Below the pieces are notes generated by a model that made no database searches, had not been told where the DNA came from, and worked only from the letters and a program-made list of their open reading frames with translations. Shown piece by piece: positions 1-5,922 of a stretch of DNA of 6,998 nt. The position numbers and the translations under genes are program-made. Source of the DNA: Acidobacteriota bacterium (GTDB lineage Bacteria; Acidobacteriota; Blastocatellia; Pyrinomonadales; Pyrinomonadaceae). Position 1 is the stretch's first letter, and each line of letters opens with the position of its first letter. Location of the stretch: the NCBI GenBank assembly GCA_023391155.1, contig JAEWBM010000119.1, positions 1-6,998 of the forward strand, read 5' to 3'.

Positions 1-2
1 AT

Positions 3-1505
3 ATGAGATTTCTCAAGACGTTTCGGGGGAAGCTGTTGGCAGTGCTGGCGATAATGCTGGTGGCGACGATCGGCGTGCAGTTCTATCTCAATCTGCTGAT
101 GCAGGAGGAGAACAACGAGCTTCGCGAGGCGCAAATGAGAGCGATCGTATCTGGATTTGCGGTGGGTGCGTACAGCATGACGGGCAGCGAGCGGCTGGAG
201 GACATACTCGCGGATCCGAACCAAACGTTCCTGGATCCGTCGTCCGCAGAGAGGATCAAGGACATTATCATCATCGATAACGAATGGCGGATCTCCGACA
301 GCCTGAACCCGGATTACCTGCCGATCCTGGGGCCGGACGGAGAGACCATCTACAGGCAACTGGGGGAGCTGAACGACCTGCCGCCGCTGATGGAGGGGAG
401 CAGGCTTGGCGGCGACATCGAGCGGTTTCCGAACCGACGGGAAGACGGGAGCAAGGAGGTCGATGACGAGGCACATGCGGTGCCGATCGAGACAAGCCAG
501 GGCCGTTGGTACATCATGGTCCTTCTCAGAAACGACAGAAGCGAGGCGGCGGCACGGGCGGCGCAGCCTCTGCTGGCGACGCTCGGGGTGCTGTCGATCT
601 CGACGATCGTGATGGTCTTCTTGGTTTGGAGGTTTACAAAACCGATCGCGAACCTTTCGGCGGCGGCGAGAAAGGTGGCGGAGGGCGAATTGACTGTGCG
701 GGTGCCGGACGAGGGGCAGCACGATGAGATGGGCCGGCTGGCGGGGCGGTTCAATGAGATGACGCGGGAGCTGGAGAAATCTAAGGCCCTGGCGGAGCAA
801 CTGCAGGAAGCGGAGAAGAGCGCTGTGATCGGGCGGCTGGGCTCGGCGATCGCGCATGAGATAAGGAATCCGCTCAATTACATCAACCTGACACTTGACC
901 ATTTGAGGTCGAAGTATTCGCCGGAGGACGATCGCGCTCCGCAGTTCAGGAAAATGCTCGGACAATTGAAGCAGGAAGTTGCGAGGATCAACCAGCAGAT
1001 CTCGGACTTTTTAAATTATTCACGGCCGGCGAGCGTTGAATTGCGGCCGACGGTGCTGCGTGACGTTGTGGAGGATTCGCTGAGGTTGATAGAGGGCCAG
1101 GCGGAGGAGAGCGGGATAAAGGTCGCCCTGATCGAACGGGAAAATGTGCCGCGTGTCTTGGGGGATACGGAAACGCTGCGGTCCGTCTTCAATAATCTAC
1201 TGATCAACGCGATGCAGTCGATGGGGAACGAGGGAGGAAAGTTGACGGTCACCATAGAACCGGTTACGGAAACAGACGAGGTGGCGGTGTCTATAGCGGA
1301 CACGGGCAACGGGATCTCGGAGGAGAACCTCTCGAAGATATTCGAGCCGTATTTTTCAACGAAAGAGACAGGCACAGGGCTCGGCCTGGCGATCGTTCAG
1401 AAGATCGTAGATGTACACAATGGGCGGATCGAGGTGGAGTCGGCCGAGGGCGAGGGAACGACGTTTCGGTTGATGCTGAGATCGGCTGAGAACAAGGAGG
1501 GTTAG
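3..1505 (+). CDS. Membrane sensor histidine kinase, HAMP-containing, NtrC-family partner (ZraS/AtoS-like)
   Basis: This is a 500-residue sensor kinase that should autophosphorylate on histidine and pass the phosphate to the NtrC-type regulator encoded two genes downstream. A basic N-terminus is followed by TM1 (about residues 11-28), an extracytoplasmic sensor region (about 30-187, possibly Cache-like, with no family motif I can name) and TM2 (about 190-209). A HAMP linker (about 210-262) leads to the HisKA domain, with phosphoacceptor H285 in AHEIRNP. The ATPase domain is complete: N box N398-N402, G1 box D433-TGNG, F box FEPYFSTK (447-454) and G2 box GTGLGL (457-462). There is no PAS or receiver domain. 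The ATG lies two bases from the window edge, so its RBS is not visible. The basic-plus-TM start looks natural, but an upstream start cannot be excluded. Kinase class is certain; the ligand is unknown. Confidence 0.93.
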   Translation: MRFLKTFRGKLLAVLAIMLVATIGVQFYLNLLMQEENNELREAQMRAIVSGFAVGAYSMTGSERLEDILADPNQTFLDPSSAERIKDIIIIDNEWRISDSLNPDYLPILGPDGETIYRQLGELNDLPPLMEGSRLGGDIERFPNRREDGSKEVDDEAHAVPIETSQGRWYIMVLLRNDRSEAAARAAQPLLATLGVLSISTIVMVFLVWRFTKPIANLSAAARKVAEGELTVRVPDEGQHDEMGRLAGRFNEMTRELEKSKALAEQLQEAEKSAVIGRLGSAIAHEIRNPLNYINLTLDHLRSKYSPEDDRAPQFRKMLGQLKQEVARINQQISDFLNYSRPASVELRPTVLRDVVEDSLRLIEGQAEESGIKVALIERENVPRVLGDTETLRSVFNNLLINAMQSMGNEGGKLTVTIEPVTETDEVAVSIADTGNGISEENLSKIFEPYFSTKETGTGLGLAIVQKIVDVHNGRIEVESAEGEGTTFRLMLRSAENKEG

Positions 1506-1507
1506 AA

Positions 1508-2398
1508 ATGAAGCGTTTCTCGAAGGAGTTTTTCAGAAAGCTCTATCAGAAGGCGATGGACGACGATGTGATGGGCAATGCTGCCCAGGTGGGGTTCTAC
1601 TTCATTTTCGCGTTGTTTCCGCTGCTGCTGTTTCTGATGAACCTTTTCGGGATAGTGATGAACGACCGGTCGGACCTGAGAGAGGAGCTGTTTGTGCTGC
1701 TGGGGCAGGTGATGCCGGCATCGGCATTCGATCTGGTTAAGTCGACGCTGCAAGAAGTGACGGCGAATGCGGGGGGCGGAAAGCTGGCGATCGGGATCCT
1801 GGTCAGCCTTTGGTCTGCGTCTGCGGGCGTCGATAACATGCGGAGCACGCTGAACGAGGTCTATAACTTAGAGGAGACGCGGTCGTGGGTGAGGTCGCGG
1901 GGCGGATCGGTGCTGATGACGCTGGCGATCGTTCTGTTGATCGCCGCGGCTTTGACGATAATGGTCTATGGCCCGAGGTGGATAATTTGGGCGGCGCCGT
2001 TCGGCGGGATGATACTGTCACAGGTTGTTAGCTGGGCTGCTGTGCTCGGGATACTACTGCTGTGTTTCGCAGTCATATATAATTTCGCGCCGAATCACCA
2101 GCCATTCAAATGGAAGTGGATCTCGCCCGGGGCCGTGATCGGAGTGGTCCTTTGGATCGCCGTTTCGCAGGCGTTCCGGGTGTATCTGACCTTTTTTGAC
2201 TCATACGCGGCGACCTACGGATCGCTGGGAGCGGTGATCATTTTACTGCTGTGGCTATACCTGACGGCGCTGGTAATTCTTTTAGGCGGTGCAGTTAATG
2301 CCATCCTAGACGAGACTTCCGGCGTCAAAAAGGAGGCCCATGACCCCGAGCAGGAAGCCGAAGAGCAGAGTGGGACGGGAAAGGAGGCCAAGACGTAA
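1508..2398 (+). CDS. YihY/virulence factor BrkB family membrane protein
   Basis: This 296-residue polytopic inner-membrane protein belongs to the YihY/BrkB family. The name comes from a Bordetella serum-resistance locus, and the family was once mislabelled RNase BN; its biochemical role is not established. Family hallmarks are the first helix after a short basic N-terminus, with GFYFIFALFPLLLF at about 29-42, the LWSASAGVDNMRSTLNEVYN segment at about 101-120, and the C-terminal YGSLGAVIILLLWLYLTALVILLGGAVNA block at about 237-265. About six hydrophobic segments are visible (near 28-50, 93-105, 135-155, 170-192, 207-227 and 240-265). A charged, Glu/Lys-rich tail (269-296) ends the protein. The SD AGGAGGG (1495-1501) lies inside the end of the kinase gene, and only two bases separate the kinase stop from this ATG, so translation is probably coupled. 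Its place between a kinase and its cognate regulator is the odd point. Confidence 0.93.
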   Translation: MKRFSKEFFRKLYQKAMDDDVMGNAAQVGFYFIFALFPLLLFLMNLFGIVMNDRSDLREELFVLLGQVMPASAFDLVKSTLQEVTANAGGGKLAIGILVSLWSASAGVDNMRSTLNEVYNLEETRSWVRSRGGSVLMTLAIVLLIAAALTIMVYGPRWIIWAAPFGGMILSQVVSWAAVLGILLLCFAVIYNFAPNHQPFKWKWISPGAVIGVVLWIAVSQAFRVYLTFFDSYAATYGSLGAVIILLLWLYLTALVILLGGAVNAILDETSGVKKEAHDPEQEAEEQSGTGKEAKT

Positions 2399-2418
2399 GG
2401 CTGGGGAAGGCAATATTT

Positions 2419-3771
2419 ATGGCAAGGAAATCGATATTGGTCGTTGACGACGAACGGAATCAACGAGAGATACTGGAAACTATTTTGTCGGGCGAGGGTT
2501 ATGACGTGACCACGGCGAGCTCGGGCGAGGCGGCGATGAAATTCGTGGAATCGCGGCGGTTCGACCTGGTTTTGACCGACCTGAAGATGACGGGGATGAG
2601 CGGGCTCGAACTGCTCAAGGAACTGACGAATTTCGACAAGTCGATCATAGTGATACTGCTGACGGCGCACGGGTCGGTGGATTCGGCAGTGGACGCATTG
2701 CGGCTGGGGGCGTTCGATTACCTTCAGAAGCCGTATGATAGCGAGAAGCTACTGGAAACGGTAGACCGAGCGCTCAAGAAACTGACGGCGCTCGACACGG
2801 AGATCGTCTCGGTCTCACCCGAGATGGACAAGGTCAAAAAGCTGATCCTGAAGATCGCGAAGTCGAACTCAACGGTGATGATCCGCGGCGAGAGCGGCAC
2901 GGGTAAGGAGCTGATCGCGCGTTCGATGCACAAGAACAGCCTGCGTGCGAACGAGACGTTTCAGGCAGTCAACTGTGCGGCGATAAACGAGAACCTGCTG
3001 GAGTCCGAACTTTTCGGCCATGAGAAGGGGTCGTTTACGGGGGCGGTCGGCGAGAAGAAGGGACTGTTCGAGATCGCAAATAACGGCACGCTCTTTTTGG
3101 ACGAGATCGGCGAGCTTGATATCGCGCTGCAGGCGAAGCTGTTGAGGGCGCTGCAGGAACGCGAGATCCGACGTGTCGGGGGTGTGAAGGACATCCCGGT
3201 CGATGTCCGTGTGCTGGCTGCGACGAACCGTGACCTGCTCAAGATGACGGAGGAGAAGCGGTTTCGCGAGGACCTTTATTATCGGCTGAACGTGCTGTCG
3301 ATCGATGTGCCGCCGCTGAGGGAAAGGCGTTCGGACATACCGGTGCTGATCGATTTCTTTATCAAAAAGCACACCCGCGGGACGGACCGAAAGGTGACGC
3401 TCGAGGCGGGTGCGAGGAAGCTGCTCGAGGATTATCACTATCCCGGGAACGTGCGGCAACTGGAATCGGCGATCGAGCGGGCGATCTTGCTATGCGAGAA
3501 CGACACGATAACGCTCGACGACCTGCCGCCGGAAATGACGCAAAGCGGCGGAGTGTCGCAGGTTTCGGCGACGGACGAAAATTTCAAACTGCCGCCGGAG
3601 GGCGTCAACTTTGAGGATGTTGAGCGGAGCCTGATAATGCAGGCGATGGACCGAACGGACAACAACATCACGAAGTCGGCGAAACTGCTCGGCCTGACAT
3701 TTCGTACGCTGCAGTATCGGCTGGAGAAGTATGGGATAAAGAGGGATGGGGATGAGGGGAGTGACGAGTGA
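2419..3771 (+). CDS. Sigma-54-dependent response regulator, NtrC family (receiver / AAA+ / Fis-type HTH)
   Basis: This 450-residue bacterial enhancer-binding protein should activate sigma-54 promoters when phosphorylated by the kinase encoded at 3-1505. The receiver domain (about 5-118) has the acidic pair D10/D11, phosphoacceptor D54, T82 and K104. The AAA+ domain (about 133-360) has Walker A GESGTGKE (157-164), the sigma-54 contact loop GSFTGA (204-209; the commonest form is GAFTGA), Walker B TLFLDE (224-229) and the sensor/arginine-finger segment REDLYYRL (283-290). The C-terminal Fis-type HTH is at about 414-440 (NITKSAKLLGL, then FRTLQYRLEKYGI). An SD (GGGGAAGG, 2403-2410) is well spaced before the ATG, 20 bases after the YihY stop. 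The last residues (about 441-450) are acidic low-complexity sequence encoded by G-rich DNA that merges into a short repeat across the stop codon. Length is normal for the family. Confidence 0.96.
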   Translation: MARKSILVVDDERNQREILETILSGEGYDVTTASSGEAAMKFVESRRFDLVLTDLKMTGMSGLELLKELTNFDKSIIVILLTAHGSVDSAVDALRLGAFDYLQKPYDSEKLLETVDRALKKLTALDTEIVSVSPEMDKVKKLILKIAKSNSTVMIRGESGTGKELIARSMHKNSLRANETFQAVNCAAINENLLESELFGHEKGSFTGAVGEKKGLFEIANNGTLFLDEIGELDIALQAKLLRALQEREIRRVGGVKDIPVDVRVLAATNRDLLKMTEEKRFREDLYYRLNVLSIDVPPLRERRSDIPVLIDFFIKKHTRGTDRKVTLEAGARKLLEDYHYPGNVRQLESAIERAILLCENDTITLDDLPPEMTQSGGVSQVSATDENFKLPPEGVNFEDVERSLIMQAMDRTDNNITKSAKLLGLTFRTLQYRLEKYGIKRDGDEGSDE

Positions 3772-3772
3772 C
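3759..3772 (+). repeat. Tandem heptamer GAGTGAC x2 spanning the regulator stop codon
   Basis: Two perfect copies of GAGTGAC lie at 3759-3765 and 3766-3772. The second contains the TGA stop (3769-3771) of the response regulator gene. The DNA just upstream (about 3741-3758) is G-rich and quasi-repetitive. Two copies of a 7-mer alone would be weak, but the same period recurs in the adjoining gap. Confidence 0.55.
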
Positions 3773-3783
3773 GCGGGGGACCG

Positions 3784-3818
3784 AAATTTCGAATTTCGAA
3801 TTTCGAATTTCGATTTAC
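3784..3818 (+). repeat. Heptameric tandem repeat, unit GAATTTC
   Basis: Three perfect head-to-tail copies of GAATTTC occupy 3791-3811. They are flanked by degenerate heptads AAATTTC (3784-3790, one mismatch) and GATTTAC (3812-3818, two mismatches). Every junction creates the palindrome TTCGAA. A 6-bp stem, CGAAAT (3782-3787) with ATTTCG (3793-3798), can form around a 5-base loop, but no T-tract follows, so it is not a standard terminator. It lies 12 bases after the regulator stop codon and is strongly A+T-rich compared with the surrounding genes. Confidence 0.85.
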
Positions 3819-3910
3819 AGTCCGACGCCGCGAACCTGCTTTCGTGATCCCGGAAACTGAGTTATTGTATTCGCACGAAAAGTAGCTTTGTTTTGGGATG
3901 AACTCTGACG

Positions 3911-3938
3911 ACCGGCTACCGGCTACTGATAACTGACT
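3911..3938 (+). repeat. Four consecutive heptads (ACCGGCT x2, ACTGATA, ACTGACT) abutting the DUF4126 start
   Basis: The 28 bases before the ATG at 3939 divide exactly into four 7-mers, each beginning with AC. ACCGGCT occurs twice (3911-3924), then ACTGATA (3925-3931) and ACTGACT (3932-3938). They occupy the place where a ribosome binding site would be expected. The word ACTGATAACTG (3925-3935) is the exact reverse complement of a word present twice in the repeat at 5801-5842. Confidence 0.75.
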
Positions 3939-4565
3939 ATGGAATGGTTTTCGACATTGACGCTGGCGTTGGGTTCGGCATGGACCGCGGGGATCAATCT
4001 GTACGCGACGGTGTCGGTGCTGGGGCTGCTGCAAAAATTCGGGCTGGCGAAGCTGCCGGGCGGGCTCGACGTTCTCGACAATTGGTGGATCATCGGCGTC
4101 GCGGGCGGGCTATTTCTGATCGAGTTCTTTGCCGACAAGGTGCCGTATGTGGACAGCGTCTGGGACGTGGTGCACACGTTCATCCGGGTGCCGGCGGGCG
4201 CGATCGTGGCGTACGGGGCGACGGCGGACCTCGATCCGTCGGTGTATATCCCCGCGGTGCTGATCGGCGGAGGGCTGGCATTTTCGTCACACGGTACAAA
4301 AGCCGCTCTGCGGGCGGGGGCGAATCTCTCGCCGGAGCCGGTTTCGAATTCCCTGCTTTCATTGGGCGAGGATGCGATCGCGTTTGTAGGCGTGCTGCTG
4401 GCCGTCTTTGCACCGATAGCGATCGCGATAGTACTCGTCGTCTTTCTGATCTTCTTCATATGGTTCCTTCCAAAGGTGCTGCGGGCGGTCGCGAAGATAT
4501 GGCGAGCGACGCGAGCACTGTTTCGTGGCGAAAATTTCAAAGAGGTAGCACGCAAGGCGCCGTGA
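3939..4565 (+). CDS. DUF4126 domain-containing membrane protein
   Basis: This 208-residue integral membrane protein is recognised as DUF4126 from its overall pattern. It has an N-terminal helix with SAWTAGINLYATVSVLGLL (about 13-31), the segment EFFADKVPYVDSVWDVVHTFIRVPAGA (about 62-88), a Gly-rich helix with GGGLAFSSHGTKAALRAG (about 110-127) and a long hydrophobic C-terminal stretch (about 145-178) followed by a basic tail. I know of no established biochemical function for the family. The ATG is favoured because an in-frame TAA lies just upstream at 3930-3932 and the protein begins directly with its first helix. No purine-rich SD precedes it; the upstream 28 bases are heptameric repeat. A second reading frame (from 3944) is open across the same DNA, but its protein is Arg/Gly-rich with no domain pattern, so it is a shadow. 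DUF4349 follows 39 bases downstream and may be co-transcribed. Confidence 0.88.
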   Translation: MEWFSTLTLALGSAWTAGINLYATVSVLGLLQKFGLAKLPGGLDVLDNWWIIGVAGGLFLIEFFADKVPYVDSVWDVVHTFIRVPAGAIVAYGATADLDPSVYIPAVLIGGGLAFSSHGTKAALRAGANLSPEPVSNSLLSLGEDAIAFVGVLLAVFAPIAIAIVLVVFLIFFIWFLPKVLRAVAKIWRATRALFRGENFKEVARKAP

Positions 4566-4594
4566 GGTGAAGCGTTCTAGGGGCAGTTACTTTT

Positions 4595-4599
4595 GGAGG
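4595..4599 (+). promoter_or_regulatory. Shine-Dalgarno site GGAGG fixing the DUF4349 start at 4605
   Basis: GGAGG lies five bases before the ATG at 4605. An alternative in-frame TTG at 4593 would put this SD inside the coding sequence and add MEEN ahead of a clean lipoprotein signal peptide, so the ATG at 4605 is preferred. Confidence 0.85.
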
Positions 4600-4604
4600 A
4601 AAAT

Positions 4605-5567
4605 ATGAAATTTCTTGCTATTGCCCTGACAACGTTGAGTTTACTGGCCGCGGGATGCGGCGACATGGCGTACGAGGCGTCGAACACAAACGTGGCCTTG
4701 CGTGAGAGTTCCGGCGGAACGGCCGCTTACAATGCGACGAGTGTGTCGGCCACGGCTCCGCAAAGCCCGGGAAGGGGCGGCGGCGGTGTAGAGGATGCCG
4801 GAGGTCCGGATTCGCAAGCGGCTCCGCTCGATCCGGTGCCGAGCGACAGGAAGATCATTCGCAACGCGGAGCTGCGTTTGGAGGCCGATTCGCCGGAAGA
4901 GGTGCAGCGGCGGGTGACGGCGATCGCGGAAGCGAAAGGCGGTTTCGTGGTCGAGTCGCAGCAGAGCGGCGGCGACGGACGCACCGGTAAACGGGACACG
5001 GTATCGATGACGCTGCGGGTACCGGCCGAAAAGTTTGCGGAGACGCTGGACGAGATCCGCCGCGAGGCGGGCAGCGTCGTGATGGAACACATTACGGGAA
5101 AGGACGTAACCGAGGAATTCATTGATATTGAGGCCCGGCTCAAGGCGCAGCTCGCACTCGAGGCCCAATTCATGGAGATAATGAAGCAGGCGAACTCGGT
5201 GGAGCAAGCCTTGAGCGTGCAGCGGCAACTGGCGGATGTGCGGAGCGATATCGAACGGATCGAGGGGAGGAAGCGTTTCCTCGAAAACCAGGCGAGCCTT
5301 TCGACGGTCAAACTGAGGATCGAGACCCCGGCGGCGATCGCGGCGAGCGGTTCCGGATTTATGTACGAGCTGCGAGAAGCGGTGAGTGACGGGATCGGCG
5401 CCGCACTGGCCTTTGTTCTCGGACTGATCAAGTTCGTCATTGCGCTGGCGCCGTTCGCTCTGTTCATCGGCTTGCCCGGCTACCTGTTGGCAAGGTATTT
5501 TTGGAGGAAGGCGAGGAGAGAGAGGTTGGCGGCGGAGATCGCCGAGGAAGAGATACAGAACGGATGA
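4605..5567 (+). CDS. DUF4349 domain-containing lipoprotein with C-terminal membrane anchor
   Basis: This 320-residue envelope protein has a short lipoprotein signal peptide, with lipobox LLAAGC and the predicted lipidated Cys18. A Ser/Gly/Pro-rich linker follows (about 21-79). The DUF4349 core (about 81-297) begins DRKIIRNAELRLEA and includes GGFVVESQQS (112-121), the MTLRVPAEKF strand (135-144) and VTEEFIDIEARLKAQ (168-182). It also contains a predicted coiled coil (about 176-232). A hydrophobic block (about 263-299) ends in RKARRER, making one long or two short membrane helices with a cytoplasmic basic end. Function is not established for the family. The combination of an N-terminal lipid anchor and a C-terminal TM suggests it stays in the inner membrane with the core outside the cytoplasm. 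Its stop overlaps the start of the next gene. Confidence 0.9.
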   Translation: MKFLAIALTTLSLLAAGCGDMAYEASNTNVALRESSGGTAAYNATSVSATAPQSPGRGGGGVEDAGGPDSQAAPLDPVPSDRKIIRNAELRLEADSPEEVQRRVTAIAEAKGGFVVESQQSGGDGRTGKRDTVSMTLRVPAEKFAETLDEIRREAGSVVMEHITGKDVTEEFIDIEARLKAQLALEAQFMEIMKQANSVEQALSVQRQLADVRSDIERIEGRKRFLENQASLSTVKLRIETPAAIAASGSGFMYELREAVSDGIGAALAFVLGLIKFVIALAPFALFIGLPGYLLARYFWRKARRERLAAEIAEEEIQNG

Positions 5568-5761
5568 TAATAGAGCGAGTCTTTCAGGCCGCGGCGGTCG
5601 CCCTAGCGGGTGCCGCCGCGTATTTTTTGTGGTACGGGAACCGGGACGCGGGGTTCATCGCGGCGGTGCTGGGTTCGGTGGCGTTCTTTCTGAGCGTGAG
5701 GTTTCAGGTGAAGGAGCGTAACCGGGTGCGAGAGGCGGAGCGAGCAAAGGAAGAGGGATGA
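5564..5761 (+). CDS. Small two-helix membrane protein (hypothetical), coupled to DUF4349
   Basis: This 65-residue protein starts at an ATG that shares four bases (ATGA) with the DUF4349 stop codon, the classical layout for translational coupling. Two hydrophobic helices are visible, at about 7-24 (FQAAAVALAGAAAYFLWY) and 30-46 (AGFIAAVLGSVAFFLSV). They are separated by a short GNRDA turn and followed by a highly charged Arg/Glu/Lys tail (about 47-65). An in-frame TTG at 5501 would add 21 charged residues read from DUF4349 coding DNA; the ATG is more plausible, with a GAGGAAGAG stretch (5544-5552) as a somewhat distant SD. I do not recognise a family. The reading frame ends inside a 14-bp tandem repeat. 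It is probably a real gene, because the overlap and the hydrophobic pattern are hard to explain otherwise. Confidence 0.72.
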   Translation: MIIERVFQAAAVALAGAAAYFLWYGNRDAGFIAAVLGSVAFFLSVRFQVKERNRVREAERAKEEG

Positions 5762-5775
5762 AGGAAGACGGATAA
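5748..5775 (+). repeat. 14-bp tandem duplication spanning the stop codon of the small membrane protein gene
   Basis: AGGAAGAGGGATGA (5748-5761) is followed directly by AGGAAGACGGATAA (5762-5775), matching at 12 of 14 positions. The first copy contains the TGA stop (5759-5761) of the 65-residue protein. The 14-bp length is twice the 7-bp period seen elsewhere in the window. Confidence 0.7.
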
Positions 5776-5800
5776 AGGGGTGCGGCATTGGTTGGTATAC

Positions 5801-5842
5801 AGTTTCCAGTTATCAGTTTCCAGTTATCAGTTTTTAGTACGC
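5801..5842 (+). repeat. Heptad array AGTTTCC / AGTTATC (14-bp higher-order unit)
   Basis: Six consecutive heptads begin with AGT: AGTTTCC (5801), AGTTATC (5808), AGTTTCC (5815), AGTTATC (5822), AGTTTTT (5829) and AGTACGC (5836). The first four make two perfect copies of a 14-bp unit; the last two are degenerate. The array lies in the gap between the small membrane protein gene and the glycosyltransferase gene and is A+T-rich relative to the genes around it. CAGTTATCAGT occurs at 5807-5817 and 5821-5831, in opposite orientation to its copy before the DUF4126 gene. Confidence 0.88.
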
Positions 5843-5864
5843 GTTTCTGCCCGGCGTGTCGTCT

Positions 5865-5886
5865 CGTCTCAGGCGCGCGTGAGACG
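5865..5886 (+). repeat. Inverted repeat CGTCTCA / TGAGACG with GC-only loop
   Basis: CGTCTCA (5865-5871) and TGAGACG (5880-5886) are perfect 7-base complementary arms around the 8-base loop GGCGCGCG. In RNA this would be a short stable hairpin about 36 bases before the glycosyltransferase ATG. No T-run follows, so it does not look like an intrinsic terminator. The right arm is the first unit of the adjoining tandem array, so the hairpin may be a by-product of that array. Confidence 0.5.
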
Positions 5887-5920
5887 GTGAGGCGGTGAGA
5901 CGGGTGAGACGGGTGAGACG
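5879..5920 (+). repeat. Tandem array of GTGAGACG (8/9-bp period) ending at the glycosyltransferase start
   Basis: Five units start at 5879, 5887, 5895, 5904 and 5913. The first three are spaced 8 bases apart, and the later ones 9 bases apart through an added G. The second unit reads GTGAGGCG; the others are identical. The last GGTGA (5912-5916) sits six bases before the ATG at 5923 and matches the extended anti-SD complement (AAGGAGGTGA), so the array appears to supply the ribosome binding site. In-frame TGA codons at 5905 and 5914 prevent an upstream start inside the last two units. Confidence 0.88.
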
Positions 5921-5922
5921 GT

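Noticed and set aside
3772..3938. Intrinsic terminator or sigma-70 promoter in the gap after the regulator gene, including a TTGTAT near 3865.
   Set aside because: No G+C-rich hairpin with a T-tract is present, and no acceptable -10 hexamer lies at the right distance from the -35-like word.
3944..4570. A 208-codon plus-strand frame overlapping the DUF4126 gene almost end to end.
   Set aside because: The translation is rich in Arg and Gly and lacks the membrane helices and motifs seen in the other frame; it is a high-G+C shadow.
4593..4604. TTG start for the DUF4349 gene four codons upstream of the ATG.
   Set aside because: It would overlap the SD GGAGG and spoil the N-terminus of the lipoprotein signal peptide.
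3923..5467. Long minus-strand open frames, such as those over the DUF4126 gene (3923-4555) and the DUF4349 gene (4727-5467).
   Set aside because: They are antisense to well-supported genes, their translations are Ser/Arg/Pro-rich without domain patterns, and they follow the high-G+C codon structure of the plus strand.
5865..5886. The CGTCTCA/TGAGACG hairpin as a terminator or riboswitch.
   Set aside because: It lacks a T-run and any larger conserved fold, and its right arm is simply the first unit of the adjacent tandem array.
3784..5920. CRISPR array.
   Set aside because: The repeats are 7-14 bp, directly adjacent, without unique spacers, and there are no cas genes.
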